NCBI GenBank assembly: GCA_022447665.1
Contig: JAKVAQ010000001.1
Coordinates: forward strand, 1-64,000
Length of the DNA: 64,000 nucleotides
Source of the DNA: Crocinitomicaceae bacterium
GTDB taxonomy: Bacteria > Bacteroidota > Bacteroidia > Flavobacteriales_D > Crocinitomicaceae
Direction: 5' to 3'
Part shown: positions 42,601-51,410 of the stretch, one piece after another
Numbering within the stretch: position 1 is the stretch's first letter
Layout: each line of letters starts with the position of its first letter
Translations under genes and position numbers: made by a program
The notes under the pieces: model-generated
What the model was told of the DNA's origin: nothing
What the model saw: only the letters and a program-made list of their open reading frames with translations
The model's database searches: none

Positions 42601-44779
42601 CGTCCTTCACAGTTTCGTTAATTTGACGGAAATTACTTTCGTTCAATTCAACCTCAGCCTGAAGTTTTTGTAATGCAGTAATGTCTTGTCCTACACTGAG
42701 CACTAGGTCATTTTCTATTCTCCTATCTTTCCAATAAATCCACCTACTCTCCCCACTTTTGGTTTTATGCTCAACGATGTTCTTATTACTAGGCCCTATT
42801 TTACCTACGGCTAGGTCCATTAAATAGGACCTTAAAGCAAGTTGTTCTTTTTTGGAAAGACCTGCGATGGCAAAAAAGTCCTTTTCCAAAACTTCCTCTT
42901 GTGTAAAACCTAAAAGACGTTGAATCGAGTTACTCGCATAAACGTATTGAGCATTTGCATCAGAAACTAGTACTAATGCATCAACCGAATTCACTACTTG
43001 GTTGGTAAATTTTAACTGATTGTTGATATTGATATTGGTGATTTGCACCAAAACCCCTACTAGTAGCACCATTGACAATGATGTGTAAATCACCAATCCC
43101 TCTACCTGAGGTGTTGGCGATATTTCATACATAATAATGATCCCAATTAAGACCGTAGCGAGGTAAAAAATCGTTGACTTTGTTCTTCTAAACACTACCG
43201 TTATTGCGCCTTGAATGACAACAAAATCGATGAAATAAGCCAAATTGAAATCATTCGAGTACGTCAAATAAATCAAATGAGCCGAAACAACGTAAAACAA
43301 AAGACCGACCAGAAAAAATGCATTCCTTCGAATAAATTTCGAAAAATAAGTTCCTAAAAATGGAATAATAATCAGTAAGGAGATCAGAAACCTCTCATTA
43401 ATTGGGTCATAGATAGAATCAGGAGATTGAGCTCGGAGCACACCTACTATTGGATAGACACTTGCTGTTGCTACGAGTAGAATCCTTGTTAGAAAAAGAT
43501 CACGGATATTACCTTGATTTCCATCTGTTTTTGCGCCTCTCTTTCCCAAGAAAATCAGAACGAGTATAAGCACTCCAAAGAAAATGGCTAACTCTGTACC
43601 TCCTCTTTTCCATATTGATATTGGAGCATTAACCTTGCGCTCAAGCTTTTGAATTTCTTCTTCTTTCTCATATACTTTAATCGCGTTTTCTTGCTGTTTC
43701 GCCTCTATGATACGTTCATCGAAAACCAGTGAGTCCCTCAGCACATCATAGTTCATATAATACTCTAGTGCAAATTCGAAATTTCCTAGCGCAGAATAGG
43801 CTTCATAAAGTAAAAAATAAACATCTTTTTCTTGAACACGTGCTCCAAGTTCGAGAGCCAGCAAGAGCTGCTTCTCTCCAATGGCTATTCCTTCTTCGTA
43901 TTTTTCCTCTTTTATCCTGAGTTGCGCTAAGTATATGCTCGATTGGAGTATGCCATATTCGTCCTTCATTTGGTTTCTAATCGTAAGCGAAGAATCCAGA
44001 TAAGCATTGGCAATTTCAAAGTCCTCAAGGTTGGTGTGAACAACTCCTAAATTGGCATAAGTCATTCCTAAACCGTACTGATCGTTTGTTTTTTTCTTGA
44101 GTTGAAGAGACTCTTTGTAGCAATATTTCGCTGAATCTAAATCGCCAAGGTCACTATATACTAGACCCATATAATTCATGGTCATAGCAATACCATAATC
44201 GTCATTCAGCTCATGTTTCATTGCTATAGACCTGCGATAATAGGTTAATGCCTCATCAAGTTCTCCCAAGTCTTTGTGAACATTCCCGATATTGTTATAA
44301 GATACTGCTATAGAAGCCGAATCACGGAAGAATTTTCGCACCTTCAACGCCTTCGTATAATTAATCAAGGCTTCAGAGTAATATCCTTGCTCATAGGCAA
44401 TAACTCCCATGTTATTAATGGCATTTGCCGATCCTAAATTCTCACCGGCAAGATCAAAATAGCCTTTGGACTTAGCAAAGCAGAGTTTGCTTTCGTTAAG
44501 TTGACCACTGTAATAATGGAAAAGTCCCATTTGGTTGTAGGAACCAGCAGCCAATTTGTACATTTTCTTTTCTACGGCCAAATTGGCTGCGTCATTGACC
44601 AAAAGAAATGCAGAGACTTGATCGGTTTCGTAAAGTTCGTTTGCTAATGCTTGTTTTGTTTTTACGCGAATAGAATCATGACAATTCCCATCTAGAATGG
44701 CTTGCAAACTATCAACCTTATCAGATGTAAAGGCTTTTAGGGTTATGATAAGCAATAAAAAGCTTAGCGCTAATTTCAT
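39674..44779 (-). CDS. Giant multi-sensor SpoIIE phosphatase: TPR, membrane domain, four PAS, two GAF, PP2C
   Basis: 1701 residues with signal peptide (MKLALSFLLLIITLKAFT). Approximate order: TPRs 30-370, periplasmic (AINNMGVIAYEQGYYSEALI, AVSYNNIGNVHKDLGELDEA); helix 393-412; a block of about six helices 425-590; PAS 596-705, 713-840, 845-965 and 970-1085 with PAC segments (WIYWKDRRIENDLVLSVGQD, EVIRNSGILQDVTE); two GAF domains (1100-1265, 1278-1440) that are clear duplicates of each other; SpoIIE/PP2C 1450-1700 with DIVSGDFYW, IGDCTGHGVPGAFM, KDGMDVGIC, YSDGITDQFGG and IDDVVFG. The metal aspartates are intact. It integrates periplasmic, membrane and cytoplasmic signals and should dephosphorylate a STAS or similar regulator. 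Unusually long for the family. Confidence 0.92.
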   Translation of the reverse strand: MKLALSFLLLIITLKAFTSDKVDSLQAILDGNCHDSIRVKTKQALANELYETDQVSAFLLVNDAANLAVEKKMYKLAAGSYNQMGLFHYYSGQLNESKLCFAKSKGYFDLAGENLGSANAINNMGVIAYEQGYYSEALINYTKALKVRKFFRDSASIAVSYNNIGNVHKDLGELDEALTYYRRSIAMKHELNDDYGIAMTMNYMGLVYSDLGDLDSAKYCYKESLQLKKKTNDQYGLGMTYANLGVVHTNLEDFEIANAYLDSSLTIRNQMKDEYGILQSSIYLAQLRIKEEKYEEGIAIGEKQLLLALELGARVQEKDVYFLLYEAYSALGNFEFALEYYMNYDVLRDSLVFDERIIEAKQQENAIKVYEKEEEIQKLERKVNAPISIWKRGGTELAIFFGVLILVLIFLGKRGAKTDGNQGNIRDLFLTRILLVATASVYPIVGVLRAQSPDSIYDPINERFLISLLIIIPFLGTYFSKFIRRNAFFLVGLLFYVVSAHLIYLTYSNDFNLAYFIDFVVIQGAITVVFRRTKSTIFYLATVLIGIIIMYEISPTPQVEGLVIYTSLSMVLLVGVLVQITNININNQLKFTNQVVNSVDALVLVSDANAQYVYASNSIQRLLGFTQEEVLEKDFFAIAGLSKKEQLALRSYLMDLAVGKIGPSNKNIVEHKTKSGESRWIYWKDRRIENDLVLSVGQDITALQKLQAEVELNESNFRQINETVKDVFYLYNIEEGEYAYISPSCLEVMGADQDFFYSGKKHTATFVHPEDREKVYNAEKQINSGIEYDIEFRVIIDNKTLWLRERSYPIFNKAGEVIRNSGILQDVTEKKLIEEQIKVQSLVSAMTTNFVIIAGADDGIHWVNSAFKELFDFDVDDAQGLKPSELLKIDPVVVAEINKRVWENKLSFKGEVVYHKRNGEPVWAEVDIIPMFDENGEMERYFVHGTDLTERHYFERTLVEKERALARSEENFRELLRSVQEVFWLNDIVERKIVYVSRGYEKMFGAPREHLIENPTSWSDPIHPDDKDRVVKNFAAKVHYGGFNEEYRINHPKKGERWIHSRAFPIVDEDGIVVKISGVSTDITEKKNRDIKLKTFSEQLEIIHSIENAILTSETTEEIIYNTLQTAIDTLPIFRASLTLFDYDDESFDTYALREDKQKSATDGRKFGIEDFSMLETLQKTKTHTFQDIRKKENQTPSDKILIKEGASLTLMSPLFHGENLIGSLNVYFSDPDEEKNKQYIKITNEVAKGMAFAIYQSQLKDELAISTAETTEIADRLEIIHSIENTILTSESTESIIYNTLQQAIDKMPIMRASLALFDFEEDTFDSFAVKADGTVSDTNRRTYRLKEFGSLPKLREVKSHYFQDVRERKEKTETDRVLIEEGLVYILMSPLYHGDELIGSLNIGFGGDENQDNDQIILITNEVAKGLAFAIYQSRLKERIHYYNKEVTASIDYAQMIQDSYLPNDLKIKGSISDQFLFYKPKDIVSGDFYWTGKFEEHHIVAIGDCTGHGVPGAFMTIIGLNALDNIVKGRGITNPERILKELDKTVIKALKSDADYELKDGMDVGICSYNTKTGKLVFGGARRPLVIATKEEILEVQGTWKSIGESADEYDFDFTEVTIEHNPTNTYYIYSDGITDQFGGERRKKFSKRRLFSILDEIKTHDLRAQKERLVNEFEAWQGNHEQIDDVVFGAFKFDSDN

Positions 44780-44920
44780 GAAAATGGCTCTCTATCAAAT
44801 TTATCCTTTAATCTTATTTTAAGCAGATTAAATCTAACAAATTCGATTAACCTTGAAATTACAATGATAAAAGCGTCACAAGTCGTTTAATTTCTTGCAA
44901 TAGTGTTGAATAACTGAGAG

Positions 44921-45937
44921 TTATCCTTCCGTTACTTCTAAATCCTCTTCTTTGATAAACTCAACAACCTTATCTACCATTTCTGCTGAGCCAATAACCA
45001 ACGGAACACGCTGATGTAATTCTGCTGGGTCGATTTCCATAATACGCTTTCTTCCCGTTGTTGCAGTACCTCCAGCTTGCTCAACTATAAAGGCCATGGG
45101 GTTACACTCGTACAAGAGTCGAAGCTTTCCATTAGGAGCACTCGAAGTAGATGGGTAAAGATATACGCCACCTTTGATTAAGTTTCTGTGAAAGTCCGCT
45201 ACCAATGATCCGATGTAACGTCCAGAATACGGTCTGTTTGTATCAGGATCAACACTCTGCGCATATTTGATATAGTTCTGAATTCCTTTTGAACTTTTGC
45301 AGAAATTACCTTCGTTAATCGAGTAAATCTTCCCTGCTTTGGGAGTCGTCATGTTTGGATGAGACAAGATGAAAACTCCAATTCCTGGATCATACGTAAA
45401 TCCGTTTACACCATTTCCTGTTGTATAAACCAGCATTGTAGATGAACCATATATTACATATCCAGCGGCTAATTGTTCTGTCCCTTTCTGAAGAAAATCA
45501 GCCTCAGTTACTGAGGATCCAACTGGAGATACACGTCTATAAATGCTAAAAATGGTGCCTATAGAAACATTTACATCAATATTGGATGAGCCATCTAATG
45601 GATCCATGGCTATGATATATGTGCCTTCCGAGTTTATTGGAATAAAATCGTCATTTTCTTCTGAAGCGATACCACAAACAACTTTTCGTTTCGTAAGTGC
45701 CTTAATGAATTGATCATTGGCATATACATCTAATTTTTGTTGTTCTTCTCCTTGAATATTTTCTGATCCAACTGCCCCAACAATATTAGAAAGTAGACCT
45801 GCTTTATTCACTTGCTGGCTAACAATTTTAGAGGCCAAACGAATTGCACTAAGCAGACGAGAAAATTCTCCACTAGATCCTGGATGATCTTGCTGTCTTT
45901 CAATAATAAATTCTCCAAGTGTGGTAACGTTCTCCAT
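44921..45937 (-). CDS. fbp: Fructose-1,6-bisphosphatase, class I
   Basis: 338 residues, the normal class I length. EGEEQ-type N-terminal region, then ASEENDDF (metal Glu), [20 protein letters not shown] (catalytic and metal Asp at 112 and 115), [36 protein letters not shown] and EQAGG. It hydrolyses fructose-1,6-bisphosphate to fructose-6-phosphate in gluconeogenesis. Cytoplasmic. Divergent from the small QCAMCK gene; the intervening 84 bases hold a good -7 motif for the latter. Confidence 0.95.
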   Translation of the reverse strand: MENVTTLGEFIIERQQDHPGSSGEFSRLLSAIRLASKIVSQQVNKAGLLSNIVGAVGSENIQGEEQQKLDVYANDQFIKALTKRKVVCGIASEENDDFIPINSEGTYIIAMDPLDGSSNIDVNVSIGTIFSIYRRVSPVGSSVTEADFLQKGTEQLAAGYVIYGSSTMLVYTTGNGVNGFTYDPGIGVFILSHPNMTTPKAGKIYSINEGNFCKSSKGIQNYIKYAQSVDPDTNRPYSGRYIGSLVADFHRNLIKGGVYLYPSTSSAPNGKLRLLYECNPMAFIVEQAGGTATTGRKRIMEIDPAELHQRVPLVIGSAEMVDKVVEFIKEEDLEVTEG

Positions 45938-45968
45938 TTCTACAAAATTTGTACAAATTAAGCCAAAA

Positions 45969-46004
45969 TTTGCGAGTTCTTCAAGCCGTTTCTTCGTATC
46001 TTTG
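45969..46004 (+). promoter_or_regulatory. Bacteroidota-type promoter for the QCAMCK gene
   Basis: TTTG at 45969-45972 and TATCTTTG at 45997-46004 match the -33 (TTTG) and -7 (TAnnTTTG) elements of Bacteroidota sigma-ABfr promoters. The spacing of 24 bases between them is a little longer than usual (about 19-21). The -7 element ends 17 bases before the ATG at 46022. Confidence 0.5.
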
Positions 46005-46021
46005 TAGGAAACACAGCGAGT

Positions 46022-46264
46022 ATGAAACGTTTATCATTGATTTTGTTTTTTCTTGTGTGGTTTGTTCAAGATTTGAATGCACAATGTGCCATGTGTAAAG
46101 CAGTGGCGGAGGATAAAGCGGAAGAAGTTGGAGGATCTAATGTGAACACTGCGGTAGTGTACATCATGATAATTCCTTATATCATTATAATTTCAGTGGC
46201 ATTTTTCGCCTTTCGAAAGAAAATCATTCCTTTTTTAAAGGAAATGAAAAACGCAAAGGGATAA
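46022..46264 (+). CDS. Small exported membrane protein with CAMC motif
   Basis: 80 residues: signal peptide [20 protein letters not shown], then [17 protein letters not shown] (CxxC directly at the mature N-terminus) and one membrane helix ([20 protein letters not shown]) with a basic C-terminal tail. This layout is conserved in Flavobacteriia, where the protein is uncharacterised. The CxxC on the periplasmic side could bind heme, copper or form a disulfide. A bidirectional hairpin follows immediately. Confidence 0.75.
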   Translation: MKRLSLILFFLVWFVQDLNAQCAMCKAVAEDKAEEVGGSNVNTAVVYIMIIPYIIIISVAFFAFRKKIIPFLKEMKNAKG

Positions 46265-46292
46265 AAAAAGCCCATCATTTCTGATGAGCTTT
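46265..46292 (-). terminator. Intrinsic terminator for the small minus-strand gene, possibly bidirectional
   Basis: AAAGC-CATCA and TGATG-GCTTT form an interrupted 10-bp stem around TTTC. Read on the minus strand it ends in GGCTTTTTTTAT, a good T-run, and lies about 21 bases past the stop of the 46314-46505 gene. On the plus strand it follows the 46264 stop directly but has only a short T-run. Confidence 0.75.
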
Positions 46293-46313
46293 AAATATTA
46301 TTGATTCAAGTTA

Positions 46314-46505
46314 TTACTTGATTTGATTCGGGTCGTTTTCAGCTTGTTTATTAAAGTCTGCTTGTCTCTTCATCCAGTATCCAAACATCACAAAACCAGC
46401 CAATAATACTGTCATCCAAAAATAGTCTCCAATTGGTTCTAAGGTGTTTTCAAATAACCAGTATAAACCGTCACCAATTCCGTAAAAAACATCTGCTGAA
46501 GTCAT
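46314..46505 (-). CDS. Small membrane protein, DUF6341-like
   Basis: 63 residues with one or two hydrophobic segments (YFWMTVLLAGFVMFGYWM) and a hydrophilic tail (KRQADFNKQAENDPNQIK). The ending GYWMKRQ plus short polar tail resembles the DUF6341 proteins of Flavobacteriia, which often sit beside DUF6427 genes; the divergent neighbour at 46658 looks like DUF6427, which supports the assignment. Function unknown. Confidence 0.6.
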   Translation of the reverse strand: MTSADVFYGIGDGLYWLFENTLEPIGDYFWMTVLLAGFVMFGYWMKRQADFNKQAENDPNQIK

Positions 46506-46657
46506 AATTCAATTCTTTAATGATTACAAATTTAAGAAATATTCGGAGTTAGCGCTACGCTCGAAGTAATTTAGAATGAAACTTTATTGGCAAAGGATTG
46601 GTTATAAAAAATCGGCTTATTAAAAATTTACGTTTGAATAAGGTCTAATTTTAGAGC

Positions 46658-47614
46658 GTGATTACAAATATTTTCAAAACACAAACCCCTGTTGCACTCT
46701 TTGCACTGCCTGTTTTTGCATTAATATTTGCCTTGTCCATTTTCTTTTTGCCCAACTCTAATTATGAAACCTCCTACGTTTGGATGACAGAGATGTTCAA
46801 TTGGTGTAATCAAAACAAAATCGTACTTTTCCTCATTACCGCTGCAGCCGGAACAGGTAATGCATTACTGCTCAACTTTTCCTTTAATCAAAGTGACTTT
46901 TTTGGTAAAAACACATATTTACCCGGCATTGTATACCTGTTCTCCTTATTCGCGTTTGATGAATTCGTCTTCAGTTCAAACCTTATCGCTCATTTTTTTG
47001 TCATAGTTGGCCTATATAAATTACTAAATCTTAGACGTCAAGAAGAGAGTAAAGACCTCATATTTAAAGCCTCTTTATCCTTTGGAATGGCAATTTTTTT
47101 TAAGCCGCTCTTACTTCCTTTATTGTTATTGCCATGGTTTGGTTTAGCCGTCTTCAGGCCTTTTGTTTGGCGAGAGTATTTCGTAGTATTCGCTGGTATA
47201 CTTGTTCCTTCACTAATGCATATTGCCCTTCATTTCGTAGCCACTGGAAATTGGTTCGTTGTCCCTGAAGATCTAATCTTACAAATTGTTCCAAGAGAGA
47301 AAAACTTATTTCACTACCTGAGCTACACTTTTTGCGCGAGTATTTTTCTTTATGCTATTTGGAAATACTTTGTGGTAAGTAGTACTGAAGTTGTACGTTT
47401 TAAAAAATTAAGCCGCCTAATTTTTCACACGACATGGCTTACTTCTTTACATTTTGGACTTGAGTTTTACCTCTACCAGCACATAAGTCTTGCGCTCTTT
47501 ATTCCATTAGGAATGGTGGCGAGTGTTTCCATATTACACACGAAGTCTACTTTATTGCTGAATCTATTGTTCATATGTTGGTTCATAAGTAGTGGATTAA
47601 AACTCTTTCTTTAA
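46658..47614 (+). CDS. DUF6427-like integral membrane protein
   Basis: 318 residues, GTG start at 46658 (MITNIFKTQTPVALFALPVF). About nine membrane helices. NALLLNFSFNQSDFFGKNTY followed by LPGIVYLFSLFAFDEFVFSS, and RPFVWREYFVVFAGILVPSL are landmarks I associate with DUF6427 of Flavobacteriia. It often neighbours purine/pyrimidine genes; here purQ follows after 60 bases. No function is known. It lies divergent to the DUF6341-like gene. Confidence 0.65.
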   Translation: MITNIFKTQTPVALFALPVFALIFALSIFFLPNSNYETSYVWMTEMFNWCNQNKIVLFLITAAAGTGNALLLNFSFNQSDFFGKNTYLPGIVYLFSLFAFDEFVFSSNLIAHFFVIVGLYKLLNLRRQEESKDLIFKASLSFGMAIFFKPLLLPLLLLPWFGLAVFRPFVWREYFVVFAGILVPSLMHIALHFVATGNWFVVPEDLILQIVPREKNLFHYLSYTFCASIFLYAIWKYFVVSSTEVVRFKKLSRLIFHTTWLTSLHFGLEFYLYQHISLALFIPLGMVASVSILHTKSTLLLNLLFICWFISSGLKLFL

Positions 47615-47638
47615 TTCAACCACCCCTAAATTATTACT

Positions 47639-47646
47639 TACTTTTG
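47639..47646 (+). promoter_or_regulatory. Possible -7 element upstream of purQ
   Basis: TACTTTTG fits TAnnTTTG, 28 bases before the purQ ATG. No convincing -33 TTTG is found at the right distance, so this is a partial match only. Confidence 0.35.
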
Positions 47647-47674
47647 TACCGATTTTCAACCTAAAAACGGATAT

Positions 47675-48361
47675 ATGAAATTTGGCGTCGTTACGTTTCC
47701 TGGATCAAATTGTAATCAGGATATGATTGACACTTTGAAAGATGAATTAAACCAAGAAGTTGTTGAGCTTTGGCATAAAGACAGTGACTTGCAAGGTGTT
47801 GATTTTGTAATGTTACCGGGTGGATTCTCTTATGGAGACTACCTTAGATCAGGTGCGATTGCTCGTTTTTCTCCGATTATGAACGAAGTTGTTGCTCACG
47901 CAGAGCGTGGAGGATATGTTATGGGAGTTTGTAATGGTTTTCAGATTCTATGTGAATCAGGTCTTCTAGAAGGAGCTCTTTTGCACAATAACAGCCAGAA
48001 ATTCATTTGCAAAAATGTTTACCTAAAACCTGAGTCAAGCTCCGCTGCAATTTCAAAAGGTTTAGATGCGAATAAATCATATAAAATTCCTATCGCACAT
48101 GGTGAAGGTAGATTCTTCGCTCCTGACGATATGTTAAAATCGATCAAAGACAATGATCAAGTGTTGTTCAGATATTGCAGTGAAGGGGCTGAAGTAAATG
48201 ATGAGTTTAATCCAAATGGTTCACTGGAAAATATCGCAGGAATCACAAATAAAGGAAAGAACGTTTTTGGAATGATGCCTCACCCTGAGCGAGCTGCAGA
48301 TCCTAACTTGAGTAATACTGACGGAAAACTTCTCTTTGAATCTATCTTAAATAATATTTAA
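47675..48361 (+). CDS. purQ: Phosphoribosylformylglycinamidine synthase subunit PurQ (glutaminase)
   Basis: 228 residues, class I glutamine amidotransferase. FPGSNCNQD is the PurQ N-terminal signature, MLPGGFSYGDYLRSGA the oxyanion strand, GVCNGFQIL carries the nucleophile C86, and MMPHPERA holds H203 and E205 of the triad. PurQ supplies ammonia to PurL for the fourth step of purine synthesis. The separate small-PurL/PurS architecture implied by a free-standing PurQ is notable for a Bacteroidota genome, where a single long PurL is also common. No other pur gene lies in the window. Confidence 0.95.
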   Translation: MKFGVVTFPGSNCNQDMIDTLKDELNQEVVELWHKDSDLQGVDFVMLPGGFSYGDYLRSGAIARFSPIMNEVVAHAERGGYVMGVCNGFQILCESGLLEGALLHNNSQKFICKNVYLKPESSSAAISKGLDANKSYKIPIAHGEGRFFAPDDMLKSIKDNDQVLFRYCSEGAEVNDEFNPNGSLENIAGITNKGKNVFGMMPHPERAADPNLSNTDGKLLFESILNNI

Positions 48362-48436
48362 GAATTTCCTTTTCGAGTATTGTATTTTCATGATTGGACG
48401 GAAATTTGATATATTCGTTCAGTTAGCGCATGCATT

Positions 48437-49630
48437 ATGAAATTTTTCAAAACTCTTTTTGCCCTTTTCTTTTTAACCAACGTATTTGCCGCGAATAAAA
48501 CTTGGCAAATCATTGATGAATCCGGTAACGTAAAAACCACTGTTGAGGCGAAATACGCCTATGCTTTTAGTGATGGTCTTGCGCGTATCAAAACGCAAGA
48601 ATATAAGAACAACGAATGGGTAACGGGTGAAGGCTACATTGATGCTTCTGGAAAAATAGTAATCCCATGCATTTATGATAAAACAGCAAATTTTGTAGAC
48701 GGCAGAGCATGGGTAAGAAAAAAAGGAGAAAAGAAATATACCTTAATTGATAAATCGGGTAATGAAATTCCTACGAAAGGATATACTAAGGTAGGTTATA
48801 TCATGGAAGGTTATTCAGACAGAATCGCAGTTTACGAAAACGGAGCTATGGGGTGGATCAATAGAGATGGAGAAGAAATAATTCCATGCAAATACCTAGG
48901 AAGCTCAACCTTTGATCAAGAATTTGGATTGGCTTGCGTAATGCCTTATGATGCTCAAACAGAAAAATACGGTTTTATTAATAAAGAAGGTGCCTTGGTC
49001 ATCCCTTATCAATACAAACAAGCAGGAACATCTTCTTTCCATAATGGCGTTTGTCGCGCAGCAGTGAATGGAAAAACTGTAATGATTAATGATAAAGGCG
49101 AGGTTGTTTTTTCCTCAAAACACGGATCTCTGCAACGATTGAATGCTGGACTTATGGCTGTACCAACCAAACCAAATAGACTGGGTTGGGGATTTGTTAA
49201 TATGAAAGATGAAATGGTTATTCCAGCCGAATATGATTATGTTAGTTCATTTAATATTGACAGTTTGGCCGTAGTTGAAAAAGGAGGACTAAAAGGTCTA
49301 ATCAACACCAAGGGAGAGCTGTTAATTGAAATGAAATACGAAACTATTTATTGTGATTATTCCGAGGATGGCTACATATGTGGTGTATTGCCAACCGAAG
49401 AACCAATGTCATTATTAAAAACACCAAAAGACTATTACAACAGAGATTTCCAGATTATAGATATGAACGGGTACACTTTGAGTGCTGCTGATGGTGAAAA
49501 TCTAATTCCTTTCATGACTAGCGATGCAAAGCGCGGATTTATGAATAGAAATTTCGAAGTTGTAATCCCAGCCAAATACGTTAAGTCAACCAATTTTAAT
49601 GGAGGTTACGCCATTGTTCGAGAAAACTAA
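48437..49630 (+). CDS. WG-repeat exported protein
   Basis: 397 residues, signal peptide MKFFKTLFALFFLTNVFA. About eight WG-type repeats of the form GYIDASGKIVIPCIYDKTAN, GWINRDGEEIIPCKYL, GFINKEGALVIPYQYKQ, GFVNMKDEMVIPAEYDYVS and GLINTKGELLIEMKYE, with the final GFMNRNFEVVIPAKYV. WG repeats form beta-solenoid or propeller-like folds of unknown binding partner. Periplasmic or surface. Convergent with the anti-sigma gene, overlapping by four bases. Confidence 0.88.
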   Translation: MKFFKTLFALFFLTNVFAANKTWQIIDESGNVKTTVEAKYAYAFSDGLARIKTQEYKNNEWVTGEGYIDASGKIVIPCIYDKTANFVDGRAWVRKKGEKKYTLIDKSGNEIPTKGYTKVGYIMEGYSDRIAVYENGAMGWINRDGEEIIPCKYLGSSTFDQEFGLACVMPYDAQTEKYGFINKEGALVIPYQYKQAGTSSFHNGVCRAAVNGKTVMINDKGEVVFSSKHGSLQRLNAGLMAVPTKPNRLGWGFVNMKDEMVIPAEYDYVSSFNIDSLAVVEKGGLKGLINTKGELLIEMKYETIYCDYSEDGYICGVLPTEEPMSLLKTPKDYYNRDFQIIDMNGYTLSAADGENLIPFMTSDAKRGFMNRNFEVVIPAKYVKSTNFNGGYAIVREN

Positions 49631-50838
49631 AATCTATACGCCAGGTCTAGGCCTAACCATAGCGGTTTATTGCTCCCGGTTGCATTTGCGAGATTATTTG
49701 AATTAAAATAGTATCGAATTTCAGGTGAGAGACTAATACACCGTTTTTCATCTAACATATATTTAACCCCTATCTTTCCAGCTATCCCCGGTGTTAAATT
49801 GAATGAAGAAGTCCCAGTACTTTCGGAGAATAAAGTACTTGTAGGAATCAACGATTTCGTTCTTGTGAAAACAGGAGCCTCAATAACTGCGCCCGCATCT
49901 GTAAAGAATTGAAAGGGTTTTTTTATTCCATAATTTACCCTGAATGAAAGTGGAATAGCTAAAGATAACTGATGAGTGCGACTTGCCAGTATCCCGTCGT
50001 TCTTTTTACTCAAAAGAAAATAGTTCAACCCAAGTCCTGATCTTAATTCAAAACGCTTTCCAAGTTCTACTCCAAGATGGTAATTAACTCCTATGGGTTT
50101 TATTCTATTTTCCACCGTGATAACTGGATCTGGAGAACTCACAGCAACTGAACTACTATCCAACATATCGGCCAACTCGTTTTCCTCCACTAACGAAAAA
50201 CCTAGCCCGCTTTTATCGCTGTTATTCCATCCGTTCATTGAAATCTCATGAAACCAACGTGTACTATTCTTAGGCTTATCAATCGATACACTCGGATTGA
50301 TATTAGCGTAATTTATATCCAATCTACCCTCTTCTAAGGCAGGTAATTTGGAAAGATTATCCATAAACATAGGTTCCTGATCTATTATTTGCTTTTCTTC
50401 TAACTCGGCAAACTCAAATTCAGTGCCTGTAATATTTTCATAAAATCTTCTGCTTTCTTCAGATTCAGTAATTTCAATAATACGGTGCCCATAATCTCGT
50501 GCGTCCTCACCTTTATTACCAATGGATTCCTTGTAAACCTCCTTTAATTCCTCTTTCTTATACTCATCCCTTAAACCTAGAAGAACTATTTTATCCCAAT
50601 CGTTATTTCCACGAGCTCTTACTTCGTTTTGAACCCTTTGAACGGAATTATGGCTTAAATTCAATGCTGAAAATAAAATTGCGATACCAGCGGCCGCACT
50701 TGTGAACCACCATATTATTGCACGTCTTTTTTTCTCTTCTTTATCCAATGTCGCTTCAATTCCAGACCACACACCATCCGCTGGAGCAACACCATAACCT
50801 GTAAACTTTTCCCCTAAAAACCCTTCTTTACTCTCCAT
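49627..50838 (-). CDS. Putative anti-sigma factor fused to a C-terminal outer-membrane-type beta-barrel
   Basis: 403 residues. Residues 1-37 are soluble and cytoplasmic (GVAPADGVWSGIEATLDKEE), a membrane helix lies at about 43-62 (WWFTSAAAGIAILFSALNL), 65-220 is a polar periplasmic segment, and 225-403 consists of alternating amphipathic strands ending in LGLDLAYRF, a typical barrel C-terminus with terminal Phe. It starts inside the ECF sigma gene (11-base overlap), the position of anti-sigma factors. If the barrel sits in the outer membrane, one chain spans the envelope. Proteins of this type are common in Bacteroidota but not characterised. Sensing role inferred. Confidence 0.7.
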   Translation of the reverse strand: MESKEGFLGEKFTGYGVAPADGVWSGIEATLDKEEKKRRAIIWWFTSAAAGIAILFSALNLSHNSVQRVQNEVRARGNNDWDKIVLLGLRDEYKKEELKEVYKESIGNKGEDARDYGHRIIEITESEESRRFYENITGTEFEFAELEEKQIIDQEPMFMDNLSKLPALEEGRLDINYANINPSVSIDKPKNSTRWFHEISMNGWNNSDKSGLGFSLVEENELADMLDSSSVAVSSPDPVITVENRIKPIGVNYHLGVELGKRFELRSGLGLNYFLLSKKNDGILASRTHQLSLAIPLSFRVNYGIKKPFQFFTDAGAVIEAPVFTRTKSLIPTSTLFSESTGTSSFNLTPGIAGKIGVKYMLDEKRCISLSPEIRYYFNSNNLANATGSNKPLWLGLDLAYRF

Positions 50839-51361
50839 ATCTTAGCATTTTTTGAGTTCGAACTGAATCTTCCAAAATCATTTTCTTTAAAATCACACGA
50901 GCTCTACTGTACTGCGATTTTGATGTTCCCGTTGATATATTCAGCATTTCAGCAATCTCGGCATGGTTGTATCCTTCAATGGCATATAAATTAAATACGG
51001 TTTTGAAGCCCATAGGCAATTTTTGAATCTTATTCATCAAAACCTCAACATCCATTTCATGAAAAATCTCATCCTCATCTATATAGGTTTCATCACCATC
51101 CTCATAAACTAAATCCAAGGTACGTACAGCATGTTTTTTTCTATAATTCTCCAGAGATGTATTAACAGCTATTCTTCTCATCCACGCGCCTAATGGACCA
51201 TCACCTGAGAATTTTTCTAGATTCTTAAACACCTTAATAAAAGATTCCTGTAAAAGATCTTTCGCCTCATCTTCATCCGAACTGTAGCGCAAACAAATCC
51301 CATTCATCATATAAGAAAATCGATGGTACAATTCAGCCTGTGCACGTCGCTTATGCTTCAC
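50828..51361 (-). CDS. ECF-family RNA polymerase sigma factor
   Basis: 177 residues from GTG 51361. Region 2 is SSDEDEAKDLLQESFIKVFK with GPLGAWMRRIAVNTSLENYR, region 4 is KLPMGFKTVFNLYAIEGYNH followed by AEIAEMLNISTGTSKSQYSR. The open frame extends about 60 bases further upstream (SKHSESELIKAC before VKHKRRAQAELY), and ELIKAC is a normal part of ECF region 2.1, but no ATG, GTG or TTG exists there. The true start may therefore be a rare codon (ATT or ATA) near 51403 or 51376. It regulates its own operon in typical systems. It overlaps the putative anti-sigma gene. Confidence 0.88.
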   Translation of the reverse strand: MKHKRRAQAELYHRFSYMMNGICLRYSSDEDEAKDLLQESFIKVFKNLEKFSGDGPLGAWMRRIAVNTSLENYRKKHAVRTLDLVYEDGDETYIDEDEIFHEMDVEVLMNKIQKLPMGFKTVFNLYAIEGYNHAEIAEMLNISTGTSKSQYSRARVILKKMILEDSVRTQKMLRYGE

Positions 51362-51410
51362 ACAGGCCTTTATTAATTCAGATTCGCTATGTTTTGAATA
51401 GTCCTTAATT

